From Microbacterium capsulatum (GTDB taxonomy: Bacteria; Actinomycetota; Actinomycetes; Actinomycetales; Microbacteriaceae), in contig NZ_JAVFCB010000012.1 of the NCBI RefSeq assembly GCF_030865425.1, positions 1 through 64,000 on the forward strand: 64,000 nt of DNA, written 5' to 3'. The position numbers and the translations under genes were made by a program. The notes beneath the pieces were generated by a model. The model searched no databases. It had not been told where the DNA came from and saw only the letters and a program-made list of their open reading frames with translations. Positions 26,855 to 36,283 of the stretch are shown here, one piece after another; position 1 is the first letter of the stretch; every line of letters starts with the position of its first letter.

Positions 26855-28302
26855 TGTCGGTCGGTGAACGCCTGCTTCGGCACGAACAGCAGCAGGACGG
26901 CGGCCGCGAGCGCGGTCACGCCGCAGACGACCCACACGGTCACGTAGCCGGGGAAGGATCCGGCGGTGCCGGTGCCGGCCGCGTCGGCGCCGGCCGCGAC
27001 GGAGTGCATGAGCGCGACCCCGAACACGCAGGAGGCGATCGCCCCGCCGACGGTCTTCACCGAGTTGGTCAGGCCGGTGGCGACTCCCGTCTGCGTCGAC
27101 GGCGCGGCCGAGGCGGCGGCCGCCGGAAGGGCGGCGACGAGCGCGCCGGATCCGATCCCGACGATGACCATGTTCGCGATGACCTGCCCGTAGGCGCCGT
27201 GCAGCGGCAGGAACAGCAGGAACCCGAGCGCGACGAGCAGCGAGGCCCCGATGAGCGTGATCCGCGGGGTCGCGAGCCGCGCGACGACAGGGAAGACGAG
27301 CGCGCCCGCGATCATCGCGATGAGGTAGATCCCGATGATGAGCGACGTCTGGAAGCCGGTGGTGCCGAGGCCGTAGCCGTAGACGTGCGGATCGGTGCGC
27401 GCGAACGTCGACAGCGGCGCCTGCGCGCCGAGCACGCTCACCCCGAACAGGCCCGCCGTGAGGAACACCGGGCCGAGCGCGGGGCTGCGGAACATCCGCA
27501 CATCGATGAGCGGATCCTGCTGCCGCAGCTCCCACAGCGAGAACGGCACGATGAGGGCGACGCCGATCGCGATCACGATCCACGACAGCGGGTTCACGAC
27601 GCCGCCCGGCAGCCGCAGCAGGCTCAGACCGCCGGTGAGCCCGATCAGGGACAGCGAGACGAGCACGAGCCCGACCGTGTCGAACGCGCCGCCGGTCTTC
27701 TCGGGCGACTCCTTCACCCCGAACAGGATCACGAAGAAGCACGTCGCCACCAGGAACGCGGGCACGCTCAGCACCACGGGCAGCGGCAGCGCGTCGATGA
27801 GCGCTCCGCCGGCGAGGGCGCCGATGATCGCGCCACCCTCGAGCGCGGCGACGAGGATCCCCGCGGCCCGCGCGGTGATCACGGAGCTGCCCTCCATCCG
27901 CCGGGCGCGAGACCAGATCAGCGCGATCTCCAGCGGCAGCCACACGACGTAGAAGCCCATCATCGCCCACGCGACGAGGTACACCCCGAACGTCGTCGTG
28001 AACGGCAGCACGAAGGCGGCCGCCGCGGTGATCGCCGTCGAGATGAGCAGCATGCGCTTGCGCCCGACCATGTCGCCGAGCTTCGCGAACGCCGGCACGA
28101 CGAGCGCCGACAGCATCAGCTGGGCGCCCTCGAACCAGTTCACGTCGGCGTCATGGATGTGCAGGTGCCGCGCGATGTCGGTGAGCATGGGGGTGTAGTA
28201 GCCCTGCAGCACACCGCTCGTGAACTCCACGAAGGCGAGGAGCCCGACGACGGCGACCAGGGCACCGAGCGTGGCGGTGCGGGTCGTGGCGGTGCGCGTC
28301 AT
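26836..28302 (-). CDS. MFS drug:H+ antiporter (14-helix EmrB/QacA type)
   Basis: 488-aa major facilitator with about 14 hydrophobic helices, the size and pattern of the DHA2 family. Helix 2-3 loop FAKLGDMVGRKRMLL is the MFS motif A. It likely exports hydrophobic or cationic compounds; substrate unknown. GGAGG precedes the ATG. No regulator is adjacent; the M20 peptidase gene upstream has the same direction. Confidence 0.85.
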   Translation of the reverse strand: MTRTATTRTATLGALVAVVGLLAFVEFTSGVLQGYYTPMLTDIARHLHIHDADVNWFEGAQLMLSALVVPAFAKLGDMVGRKRMLLISTAITAAAAFVLPFTTTFGVYLVAWAMMGFYVVWLPLEIALIWSRARRMEGSSVITARAAGILVAALEGGAIIGALAGGALIDALPLPVVLSVPAFLVATCFFVILFGVKESPEKTGGAFDTVGLVLVSLSLIGLTGGLSLLRLPGGVVNPLSWIVIAIGVALIVPFSLWELRQQDPLIDVRMFRSPALGPVFLTAGLFGVSVLGAQAPLSTFARTDPHVYGYGLGTTGFQTSLIIGIYLIAMIAGALVFPVVARLATPRITLIGASLLVALGFLLFLPLHGAYGQVIANMVIVGIGSGALVAALPAAAASAAPSTQTGVATGLTNSVKTVGGAIASCVFGVALMHSVAAGADAAGTGTAGSFPGYVTVWVVCGVTALAAAVLLLFVPKQAFTDRQGPREP

Positions 28303-28336
28303 CGCGCCTCCTCGAGTGTCTCGCGGTCGGGTCAGC

Positions 28337-29671
28337 TCACTGTAGCCGCTCGAGGAGCGTGCGGTGGAAGCGCTCCCCGCGCTCGAGCGAGGCGATCTCG
28401 ACGCTCTCGCCGACCCCGTGGATGGCGGCCCGCTGCGCGACCGACATCTCCAGCGGGGCGAAGCGGTACACCGCGGGTGAGAAGCGGTGGAAGTGCCGCG
28501 AGTCGGTGGCCGCGAGCATCACGTACGGGATCGCGGGGATCCCGGGATGCGAGACGGCGAGCGCGTCGGCGAGGAGCGCGAACTGGGCGTTGTCGGTGGG
28601 CGACTCGGGCGACGGGTCGTCGCCGCCGAGGACTTCGATGTCGACCTTCGGATCCGCGATGCGCCGGCGCACGCGCGCAACGGTGGTCGCGACGCTCTCG
28701 CCGAGGGCGATGCGCAGATTGATCGTCGCGGTCGCCTGAGACGGCAGCACGTTCGCGGCGGTCCCGCCGGACTGCATGGTCGGCGCGACGGTCGTCCGCA
28801 CGACCGCGGCGGAGTCGCCGCCGAGCGCGGCCAGCACACGCGCGGTGACCGGGGGCAGGGCGCCCAGGGTGCGCAGCAGGATCCGGGTCGGCCGGGGCGC
28901 GCCGTCGGCGAGCAGCGTGAGCATCCGGGCGATCGCCTTCGGCGTGCGCGGCCGGAACGTGCCGGGGCCGAGCCGGTGCACGGCGCGGGCGATCCGGCGC
29001 ACGGCCGTCATCGACGGCGGGGCGGAGGCGTGCCCGCCCTCCCCCTGCGCGGAGAGGCGGATCGTCAGCGTGCCCTTCTCGCCGACGCCGATCATCGCGG
29101 CGGGGTGCGGTGCGAGCGGCAGCGGCTCGTCGGTGACGGCGCCGCCCTCGTCCAGGACGAGCCACGGCACGATCCCGCGCTCGCGCAGCACGGTCGCGAT
29201 CGCCGCGGCCCCGCCGCCGGAGGTCTCCTCGTCGCCGCCGAACGACAGGTACACGTCACGCGCGGGCGTGAAGCCCTCGGCGAGCAGGTTCTCCACCGCC
29301 TCGAGGATCACGATGAGCGGGCCCTTGTCGTCGAGGGCGCCGCGCCCGTGCACGGATCCGTCCGCGATCGCGCCCGCGAACGGCGGGTGGGGCCAGGCAT
29401 CGCTCTCGTCCACCGGGACGACGTCGTAGTGCGCCATCAGCACGAGCGGTCCTTCGGGCGCAGCGCGACGGCCGACCCAGTGGAACAGCAGCCCGAAGTC
29501 CGTGTGCCGCTCGAGGGTGAGCGCCGCGTGCACGCGCGGATAGAGCTCGGCGATGAGGGCGACGAAGTCCTCGAACGGCGCGGATCCGCGCGCATCGAGC
29601 TCGGCGGACACGGTGGGGAGCTGGATCATCCGGGACAGCCGCTCGGCGATCCCCGGCACATCGGCGTTCAT
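28337..29671 (-). CDS. M20-family metallopeptidase
   Basis: Zinc-dependent amidohydrolase/carboxypeptidase of the M20 (CPS1/PM20D1-like) group. From an upstream ATG (29695), H89 in MAHYDVVP, D122 in GRGALDDKG and E156-E157 in GGDEETSGG are the metal and catalytic residues. I place the start at 29671 (444 aa) because TAGCAT lies 7 nt before it, as for other leaderless genes here; the longer form adds 8 residues. There is no signal peptide. It probably releases amino acids from small peptides or N-acyl amino acids. Confidence 0.88.
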   Translation of the reverse strand: MNADVPGIAERLSRMIQLPTVSAELDARGSAPFEDFVALIAELYPRVHAALTLERHTDFGLLFHWVGRRAAPEGPLVLMAHYDVVPVDESDAWPHPPFAGAIADGSVHGRGALDDKGPLIVILEAVENLLAEGFTPARDVYLSFGGDEETSGGGAAAIATVLRERGIVPWLVLDEGGAVTDEPLPLAPHPAAMIGVGEKGTLTIRLSAQGEGGHASAPPSMTAVRRIARAVHRLGPGTFRPRTPKAIARMLTLLADGAPRPTRILLRTLGALPPVTARVLAALGGDSAAVVRTTVAPTMQSGGTAANVLPSQATATINLRIALGESVATTVARVRRRIADPKVDIEVLGGDDPSPESPTDNAQFALLADALAVSHPGIPAIPYVMLAATDSRHFHRFSPAVYRFAPLEMSVAQRAAIHGVGESVEIASLERGERFHRTLLERLQ

Positions 29672-29741
29672 CGTGGCCATGCTAGCCACGATCACGGCCC
29701 CTCCTCCGGCGCGTCAGGCAGAGGGAGGGGCCGATCCGCGC

Positions 29742-31196
29742 TCAGGGCCGGTCGGCGCGCTCCTGCGCCCGCTGCACCTTCGCGCCCATCTCGGACACCG
29801 CGGCGTCCCCGAGCTCGGCGGTGCCTACCGCGGCCTTCTCGCCGCCCGTCGTCGCCTGACCGGCGCCGCCGTGCCCCACGCCGTCCAGCATGGCCTCGTC
29901 GAACGGGAGCTCGCCCGCGAGCACCGCCCGCACCCGCTGATGGTCGACCTGCTTCGTCCAGGTTCCGATGAGCAGCGTGGCGACCGCGTTGCCGGTGAAG
30001 TTGGTGAGGGCGCGGCCCTCCGACATGAAGCGGTCGATGCCGACGATGACGCCGACCCCGTGCACGAGGTCCGGACGGTAGGCCTGCAGCCCTCCGGCGA
30101 GGGTCGCCAGCCCGGCGCCGGTCACCCCAGCCGCTCCCTTGCTGGCGATGATCATGAAAACGAGCAGACCGATCTGCTCGCCGATCGACATCGGCTGCCC
30201 CATGCTCGTCGCGATGAACAGCGACGCCATGGTCAGGTAGATCGCGGTGCCGTCGAGATTGAAGGAGTAGCCGGTCGGGACGGTGATGCCGACGACGGGC
30301 TTGGAGACGCCGAGGTGCTCCATCTTCGCGATGAGGCGCGGCAGCGCCGACTCCGAGGACGAGGTGCCCAGGATGAGCAGGTACTCGCGACCGAGGTAGG
30401 CCATCAGCCGGAAGATGTTCACTCGGGCGACGAGGAGGAGCACCGTGCCGAGGACGACGGCGATGAACAGGATGCAGGTGATGTAGAAGGCCACCATCAG
30501 CAGGCCGAGCCCCCAGATCGCCGAGATCCCCGTCTTGCCGACCACCGCGGCGATCGCGCCGAACGCGCCAACCGGTGCGAGCCAGAGGATCATCCCGAGG
30601 ATCCGGAACACGAGCGCCTGCAGATGCCGGACGAAGCCCATGATCGGCGCGCCCTTCTCGCCGAGACCCTGCAGCGCGAAGCCGACGAGCAGGGCGATGA
30701 AGAGCACCTGCAGAACGCTCTCGCCGGTGAACGCCCCGAAGAACGTGGTGGGGATGATGCCCAGGATGAAGTCTGTCGTGCTCTTCGCCTCGGTGCCGGA
30801 GGCGCTGTAGGTCACCCCGTTCAGGTGCAGGCCCTCGCCGGGGTGGATCAGGTTCCCGACGACCAGGCCGATCGCGAGCGCGACCGTGGACATCGCCATG
30901 AAGTAGACGAGCGCGAGACCGCCGATCCTGCCGACCGTCGCCGCCTTCGCGATGGATCCGACCCCGATCACGATCGTGCAGAAGATGATCGGGGCGATCA
31001 TCATCTTGATCAGCGCGACGAACGCCTTGCCGAGAGGCTCGAGCGCCTGCCCGACCTCCGGCCAGACGAGGCCGACCAGGGCTCCCAGGACGACGGCGAC
31101 GAGCACCGACAGGTAGAGCCAGGTGTGCCGGTCCCAGGACCGCTTCCCCCGGCGCCAGTCGTGGCGCGGGAGTGTGAAACCTTCGGTGAGAGCCAT
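29742..31196 (-). CDS. dctA: C4-dicarboxylate:cation symporter
   Basis: DAACS-family transporter, 484 aa, with eight membrane helices and two re-entrant loops. The serine-rich loop TSSSESALPRL and the VPTGYSFNLDGTAIYLT substrate/cation motif are those of DctA. It imports succinate, fumarate or malate. The C-terminal tail is about 40 residues longer than usual and hydrophilic. GGAGG is 6 nt before the ATG at 31196. Divergent from a CitA/DcuS-type two-component system that should control it. Confidence 0.92.
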   Translation of the reverse strand: MALTEGFTLPRHDWRRGKRSWDRHTWLYLSVLVAVVLGALVGLVWPEVGQALEPLGKAFVALIKMMIAPIIFCTIVIGVGSIAKAATVGRIGGLALVYFMAMSTVALAIGLVVGNLIHPGEGLHLNGVTYSASGTEAKSTTDFILGIIPTTFFGAFTGESVLQVLFIALLVGFALQGLGEKGAPIMGFVRHLQALVFRILGMILWLAPVGAFGAIAAVVGKTGISAIWGLGLLMVAFYITCILFIAVVLGTVLLLVARVNIFRLMAYLGREYLLILGTSSSESALPRLIAKMEHLGVSKPVVGITVPTGYSFNLDGTAIYLTMASLFIATSMGQPMSIGEQIGLLVFMIIASKGAAGVTGAGLATLAGGLQAYRPDLVHGVGVIVGIDRFMSEGRALTNFTGNAVATLLIGTWTKQVDHQRVRAVLAGELPFDEAMLDGVGHGGAGQATTGGEKAAVGTAELGDAAVSEMGAKVQRAQERADRP

Positions 31197-31379
31197 CTTC
31201 GCCTCCGCTGAGCAGATCGTCGTTCCGGCGGCTCGTCGGTGAGCCGGCCGCGGATCCATGGTCGGGAACGGGCGATGCGCGCCGCGAGTTCTGGTCGTAT
31301 TGATCAGGACGATCCGCGTCCGCGAGAGTATGCACCCGGCGGCACGCGCACATACTGGAAGGCGGATGGGAGAGCGCCG
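31197..31379. promoter_or_regulatory. dctA / dctSR divergent control region
   Basis: The 183-bp gap contains the inverted repeat AGTATG (31327-31332)/CATACT (31351-31356), 18 nt apart, which may bind the response regulator. CATACT could also serve as the -10 for the kinase gene. No consensus promoter for dctA is obvious. Confidence 0.35.
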
Positions 31380-32663
31380 ATGACGTCGAGGACGAGGGAG
31401 CGGCCGCGCAGCGCGGCGTCGCGCGTCTTCCTCGTGCTGCTCGCCGCGGTGCTCGCGATCGGCGGGGTGACCGCGGCCTTCCTCGCCTGGGAGACCCAGC
31501 TCACCGTGCGCCAGGAGTCCGAGCGCATCACGAGGTCGATCGCGCGCAGCCTGGCCGACGCTCCCGTCGTGCTCGACGCGCTGGCATCCGGTCGTCCCGG
31601 ATCGGCCACGAGCCCGCTGCAGCGCTACGTCGAGGAGGTGCGCACCGGGGCGGAGCTCGACTTCATCACGGTCATGGACGTCGACCGGGTCCGTCTGACC
31701 CACCCCGATCCGGCGCGCATCGGTCAGACCTATGTCGGCACCGTGCCGGGCGACGGCAAGGAACTCACAGAGGAGTTCGCGGGCACGCTCGGTCCGTCGA
31801 TCCGGACCATCGTCCCGGTGCGGGATGCTGCCGGGACCGTGCGCGGCTGGGTGGCGGCGGGGGTCACGATCGAGTCCATCTCGACGACGATCGCACGGCG
31901 GCTGCCGCTCGCGCTCGGATTCGCGATCGTCCTCGTCGCGCTCGGGAGCATCGGCGCGATGTTCGCGCGCCGGGTCACCCGGAGGATCGCGGGAGACCTT
32001 CCCGCGGGCTCGGTGCGCGATGCCGTCGCGGCCTACGAGTCGGTCCGCACGCTCGGCGAGGCGCTGCGGGCGCAGACCCACGAGCACGGGAACCGCCTGC
32101 ACACCGCGATCTCCCTGCTCGAGCTCGACCGCAAGGACGAGGCGATCGCCCTGCTGGCCGAGTCGTCGGCGCAGAGCCAGTCCGTGATCGATCAGATGAC
32201 GCTGCGGGACGGTGATCCGGTGCTCGGCGCGCTTCTGCTCGGCAAGTCGTCGCAGGCGAAGGAGCGCGGGATCCGCTGGCGCGTGCACCTCGCGCCGGAC
32301 GCACCGCCCCTGCCGCTCGCGCCTGTGGACGCGGTCGCCGTGGTGGGAAACCTCATCGACAACGCGCTGGACGCGGCCGGCCAGAGCGACGAGCGCTGGG
32401 TCGCCGTGGACCTGCTCCCGGGCGGGGAGGGAGCCACCGTGCTGACCGTCTCCGACAGCGGGCCCGGGGTGCCGGAGCACCTGATCCCACAGATCTTCGA
32501 GCACGGCTTCTCGACCAAGCCCGCCGAGGCGACGGGCCGCGGGGTGGGCCTCTCGCTGGTGCGCTCGATCGTCGTCTCGGCCGGCGGGACCGTCTCCGTC
32601 TCCACCGCCCCGAGCGTCTTCCAGGTGACGCTCCCCGCGCGGTCCGTGAGGAGGAGCGGATGA
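31380..32663 (+). CDS. CitA/DcuS-type sensor kinase lacking PAS domain
   Basis: Membrane histidine kinase, 427 aa against about 540 for DcuS/CitA. Helix 1 (about 15-38) and helix 2 (about 178-198) bracket an extracytoplasmic sCache/PDC-like sensor. The phospho-acceptor H234 in THEHGNRLHTAISLL follows only about 36 residues later, so the cytoplasmic PAS domain normally found there is absent. The ATPase domain has the N box VGNLIDNALDA, DSGPGVP and GRGVGLSLV. It likely senses C4-dicarboxylates for the divergent dctA. GGGAGAG stands 6 nt before the ATG. Confidence 0.85.
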   Translation: MTSRTRERPRSAASRVFLVLLAAVLAIGGVTAAFLAWETQLTVRQESERITRSIARSLADAPVVLDALASGRPGSATSPLQRYVEEVRTGAELDFITVMDVDRVRLTHPDPARIGQTYVGTVPGDGKELTEEFAGTLGPSIRTIVPVRDAAGTVRGWVAAGVTIESISTTIARRLPLALGFAIVLVALGSIGAMFARRVTRRIAGDLPAGSVRDAVAAYESVRTLGEALRAQTHEHGNRLHTAISLLELDRKDEAIALLAESSAQSQSVIDQMTLRDGDPVLGALLLGKSSQAKERGIRWRVHLAPDAPPLPLAPVDAVAVVGNLIDNALDAAGQSDERWVAVDLLPGGEGATVLTVSDSGPGVPEHLIPQIFEHGFSTKPAEATGRGVGLSLVRSIVVSAGGTVSVSTAPSVFQVTLPARSVRRSG

Positions 32664-33334
32664 TCGGCGTGCTGATCGTGGAGGACGACCCGCTCACCCT
32701 GGAGCTCCACGAGGCGTACGTCGAGCGGATCGACGGGTTCGAGACGGTCGGATCCTGCACCGGTGCGCGAGCGGCGCTGAACGCCCTGACCGCTGCGGGC
32801 AGTGCGATCGACCTCGTGCTGCTCGACATGACGCTGCCGGACGGGTCGGGGCTGGACGTGCTGCGCCGGGCCCGGTCGCTCGACCTGCCGGTCGACGTGA
32901 TCGCGGTCACCAGCGTGAGAGACGTCGACACCGTGCGACGCATGGCCACGCTCGGCGTGACCCAGTATCTGGTGAAGCCCTTCACGTTCGCGGTCTTCCG
33001 GGAGCGGATGGAACAGTACCGGAGTCGCCGCGAGCACTCCCGGGCCCTCGAAGGCGCGGCGAGCCAGGCCGAGATCGATGCGCTGATCGGCGGGGCGTCC
33101 ACCGGGACGATCGGCCTGCCGAAGGGTCTCACCGCCACGACGCTCAACGAGATCACGCAGGCGCTGACCAGGGCTGTCGAGCTGTCCGCCTCCGAGACGG
33201 CGGAGGCCGCCGGCGTGTCGCGCGTCACGGCGCGTCGCTATCTGGAGCACCTGACCGAGCTCGGCGTCGCGGTCCGGGCCGCGCGCTACGGCAAACCGGG
33301 TCGGCCGGAGACGGTCTACCGTCGCGCCGGATGA
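32660..33334 (+). CDS. CitB/DcuR-type response regulator
   Basis: 224-aa regulator. Receiver domain (about 1-120) with phospho-acceptor D56 in LLDMTLPDG and YLVKPF; C-terminal HTH (about 165-215, SASETAEAAGVSRVTARRYLEHL) of the DcuR/CitB class. It overlaps the kinase gene (ATGA) and should be its partner, activating dctA. Confidence 0.9.
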   Translation: MIGVLIVEDDPLTLELHEAYVERIDGFETVGSCTGARAALNALTAAGSAIDLVLLDMTLPDGSGLDVLRRARSLDLPVDVIAVTSVRDVDTVRRMATLGVTQYLVKPFTFAVFRERMEQYRSRREHSRALEGAASQAEIDALIGGASTGTIGLPKGLTATTLNEITQALTRAVELSASETAEAAGVSRVTARRYLEHLTELGVAVRAARYGKPGRPETVYRRAG

Positions 33335-33377
33335 GCTCGCCCGTCGCTGTCTGCGTGATCCGTCTTAGGCTGGCCGC

Positions 33378-34148
33378 ATGAGTGCACAGGAGCCGCAGCG
33401 TCACGAATCCGCCCGCCCGCAGGCCGTCGTCAGCGGCGGCGGGACCGGCATCGGCCTGGCGTCCGCATCGCGGCTCGCCCGTGACGGCTTCGACCTCGTG
33501 ATCATCGGCCGCCGCGAGGGCGTGCTGCAGGAGGCCGCCGCGCAGATCGTGCGGGAGACGCCCGCGGCGACGGTCCGCACGATCGTCGCCGACCTGCAGG
33601 ATCCTGCGGACGTCGAACGCGCCGCGGGCGAGATCGAGGGCCCGGTCGATGTGCTCCTGAACAACGCGGGCGGCAACGTCCTCGACCGGGGCGAGGGCGT
33701 CGCCGGGCTCGCCGCGCACTTCGAGGCCAACTTCCGTCTCAACGTGCTGACCGCGGTGCTGCTCACCGAGACCCTGCTGCCGCGGATCACCCGGCCCGGC
33801 GGCCGGATCATCTCGATCACCTCGATCGCGGCGCTGCGCGGCGCGAACGGGTACGGCGCCGCGAAGGCCGCGATCCACGGCTGGATGATGGGGCTCGCCG
33901 AGCAGATCGCCGGAGACGGCGTGACCGTCAACGCGGTCGCGCCGGGCTACGTGCCCGACACCGGCTTCTGGGAGGGACGCCGCACGCCCGAGATCCGCGC
34001 CTCCCGCCTCGTCGGGGTGCTGATGAACCGCCCTGGCACGCCGGACGAGGTCGCCGGCGCCGTGTCGTACCTCGCCGGCCCCGAGGCCGGCTGGACAACC
34101 GGTCAGATCCTGCAGGTCAACGGCGGCGCGCTGTTCGGCCGGGGCTGA
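33378..34148 (+). CDS. short-chain dehydrogenase/reductase
   Basis: Classical SDR, 256 aa, NAD(P)-dependent. Cofactor loop VSGGGTGIGLAS, NNAGGN, and the active-site Ser in SITSIA with YGAAK. The C-terminal loop is short; the substrate is unknown. TAGGCT stands 6 nt before the ATG, suggesting its own leaderless promoter. Confidence 0.85.
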   Translation: MSAQEPQRHESARPQAVVSGGGTGIGLASASRLARDGFDLVIIGRREGVLQEAAAQIVRETPAATVRTIVADLQDPADVERAAGEIEGPVDVLLNNAGGNVLDRGEGVAGLAAHFEANFRLNVLTAVLLTETLLPRITRPGGRIISITSIAALRGANGYGAAKAAIHGWMMGLAEQIAGDGVTVNAVAPGYVPDTGFWEGRRTPEIRASRLVGVLMNRPGTPDEVAGAVSYLAGPEAGWTTGQILQVNGGALFGRG

Positions 34149-34167
34149 GCCCCACGCCACGACGACG

Positions 34168-34662
34168 TCAGAACAGCGCGGCGGGCAGGGCGCCCTCGTG
34201 CTCGAGCAGCCAGCGCTTCGTGACGAGTCCCTCCCCCGGCGCGCCTCCGGAGTAACCGCCGAGGCCGTCGCTCGCGACGACCCGGTGGCACGGCACGATG
34301 ATCGGGATCGGGTTCGCACCCATGATGGATCCGATCCCGCGGGCCGGCACCGCCGTGCCGCTGCGTTCGGCGAGCTCGCCGTAGGTCACCGTCTCGCCGT
34401 GCCCGACCGTGTCGTACAGGGCCATCAGCACGGCGCGGGTCACCTCGGTCTGCGGGCCCAGATCGAGCGGCAGATCGAACTCGGTCCGCTCGCCGGAGAA
34501 ATACTCGCGCAGCTGTCGCAGAGCTTCCGCGAGCAGCGGATCCGCCCGTCCTCCGCGCTCCGGCGCAGGCACGACCGGCCAGCCCACCCGCCGGATCGCG
34601 GCGCCGTCGCTCTGCACCGCGAGCACGCCGACGGGCGTCGCGACCGAGCCGGTGAAGATCAT
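34168..34662 (-). CDS. ogt: methylated-DNA-protein-cysteine methyltransferase
   Basis: 164-aa suicide repair protein removing O6-alkyl groups from guanine. The acceptor is C125 in IIVPCHRVVASDG; GSIMGANPIPI and GLGGYSGG flank it. No AdaA domain is present, so it is the Ogt form. TAGGGT lies 6 nt before the ATG (leaderless). Convergent with the SDR gene. Confidence 0.93.
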   Translation of the reverse strand: MIFTGSVATPVGVLAVQSDGAAIRRVGWPVVPAPERGGRADPLLAEALRQLREYFSGERTEFDLPLDLGPQTEVTRAVLMALYDTVGHGETVTYGELAERSGTAVPARGIGSIMGANPIPIIVPCHRVVASDGLGGYSGGAPGEGLVTKRWLLEHEGALPAALF

Positions 34663-34708
34663 GACGCGACCCTACCCGGAGGGTCCGACATCCGAACGGT
34701 CGAAGCGA

Positions 34709-34735
34709 TGTCACAGTTCCGCCGCCGGATCCGAC
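34709..34735 (+). promoter_or_regulatory. ECF41-type promoter
   Basis: TGTCACA (34709-34715), 16 nt, then CGAC (34732-34735). The known ECF41 promoter is TGTCACA-N16-CGTC, so the -35 and spacing match exactly and the -10 differs by one base. It is 70 bp before the AhpD/CMD gene, the usual target of ECF41 factors. Confidence 0.7.
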
Positions 34736-34804
34736 ATCTTCCGTGAGAGCCGATCCCGGCCCGGCGAGATCCGCCGAGGCGCGACGGCTCCGGAGGGAAC
34801 GACG

Positions 34805-35263
34805 ATGACCAGGATCGACATGGCCCGCACCAACAAGCTCGGCTACGCCGCGGTGCTCGGCCTGGAGGGGTACTCGCGCAAGAGCGTCGAGCCCCGCCTG
34901 TACGAACTGATCAAACTGCGGGCCTCGATCCTGAACGGGTGCGGCTTCTGCGTCGACATGCACGCGACCGACGGAGCGAAGCGCGGCATCCCGCAGCGCA
35001 CGCTGCACGCGGTCGGCGCCTGGCAGCACGCGAGGGGACTCTTCGAGCAGCGCGAGCTCGCGGCGCTCGCGCTGACCGACGCGCTCACGCGGCTCGGCCC
35101 CGACACGGTCACGGACGAGATCTGGGACGCCGCGGCGCAGCATTTCGACGACGGCGAGCTCGGCGGTCTGGTGCTCGCCATCTGCACGATCAACGTGTGG
35201 AACCGCGTGGCGATCGCGACCGAGATGGAGCCGCCGATCGACGACAAGCGTCCCGTCGTGTGA
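34805..35263 (+). CDS. AhpD/carboxymuconolactone decarboxylase-family protein
   Basis: 152-aa all-helical protein with the redox motif CGFCVDMH (C46, C49, H53), as in alkylhydroperoxidase AhpD. It is the COE-type partner gene linked to ECF41 sigma factors in many actinobacteria, and is preceded by a matching ECF41 promoter. The physiological substrate is unknown. The sigma gene follows after 42 bp. Confidence 0.88.
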   Translation: MTRIDMARTNKLGYAAVLGLEGYSRKSVEPRLYELIKLRASILNGCGFCVDMHATDGAKRGIPQRTLHAVGAWQHARGLFEQRELAALALTDALTRLGPDTVTDEIWDAAAQHFDDGELGGLVLAICTINVWNRVAIATEMEPPIDDKRPVV

Positions 35264-35305
35264 GGCCGGGACGCGGCGGGCGGGGTGCGCAGTAGCGTGG
35301 AGGGC

Positions 35306-36193
35306 ATGACCCTCGCCACGCCCGCCGCGCGCGCCTGGGAGCAGGAGCGGGGCCGGCTGATCGGCATCGCCTACCGGATGCTCGGCGACTTCGGGCACGC
35401 GGAGGACGTCGTGTCCGAGGTCGCGATCGACGCCCTGCACGAGGAGCGCACCGCCGCCGGACGGGTGCGCTCCTGGCCCGCCTGGCTGACGACCGTGTGC
35501 GTGCGGCGGTCGATCGACCGGGTCCGCGCGCTCGCCGCGCAGCGCGAGGAGTACACGGGGCACTGGCTGCCCGAACCCGTCGCCACCGCCCGCCTGCCGG
35601 AGGACGCGCTGGCCGATCGCGAGATGCTCTCGCTCGCGCTGCTGCACCTCGCCGAGCAGCTGCCGCCCGATGCCCGGGCCGCCGTCGTGCTGCACCGCGC
35701 CTACGGGATGCCCGCGACGGAGATCGGCGAGATCCTGGAGAAGAAGCCCGCGGCGGTGCGGCAGCTGATCTCACGGGCCGAGCGGCGACTGCGCCTGGCG
35801 GACGACGCCGAGGTTCCCCGCGCCGCCGACCCCGCCGCGCTCGAGGCACTGGTCGCGGCCTTCGAGCACGGCGACGTCTCCGCCGTGCTCTCCCTGCTCG
35901 CGGACGACGCGATCCTGTGGAGTGACGGCGGCGGACGGGTGCGCGCCGCACTGAACCCGATCTTCGGCGCTGAGCGGGTGCGCCGCTTCCTCCTCGGCGT
36001 CCTCGGGAAGGCGACGGCGTTCGACCCGGCGCACCCGTTCGCGATCGCCGTGCTCGACGTGAACGGCGGGCCCGCGTTCGCCCTCACGCACTCGGGGCGG
36101 ACCGACCTGCTCACGGTCGAGCTCGGGCGCGACGGGCTGATTCACGGGCTCCGTCAGGTGTGCAATCCGGACAAGCTGCGGTTCGCACTCTGA
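35306..36193 (+). CDS. sigJ: ECF41-type RNA polymerase sigma factor
   Basis: 295-aa extracytoplasmic-function sigma factor with a fused C-terminal NTF2/SnoaL-like domain. Region 2 is at about 10-75, region 4 at about 110-165. The ECF41 signature motifs are all present: WLPEP (87-91), DGGGR (207-211) and NPDKL (287-291). There is no separate anti-sigma factor; the C-terminal domain sets activity. ATG 35306 is 7 nt after TAGCGT; a GTG at 35285 gives 7 more residues. The gene symbol reflects the SigJ-like group only. Confidence 0.92.
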   Translation: MTLATPAARAWEQERGRLIGIAYRMLGDFGHAEDVVSEVAIDALHEERTAAGRVRSWPAWLTTVCVRRSIDRVRALAAQREEYTGHWLPEPVATARLPEDALADREMLSLALLHLAEQLPPDARAAVVLHRAYGMPATEIGEILEKKPAAVRQLISRAERRLRLADDAEVPRAADPAALEALVAAFEHGDVSAVLSLLADDAILWSDGGGRVRAALNPIFGAERVRRFLLGVLGKATAFDPAHPFAIAVLDVNGGPAFALTHSGRTDLLTVELGRDGLIHGLRQVCNPDKLRFAL

Positions 36194-36283
36194 GGCCGTT
36201 CCGTCGCGCAGGTGCCGGATCGGGCGACCGGGCTCGTCGAACCGCGATCCGAGCCGCTGGACATCCCCGGGCCGTCGATTTGT

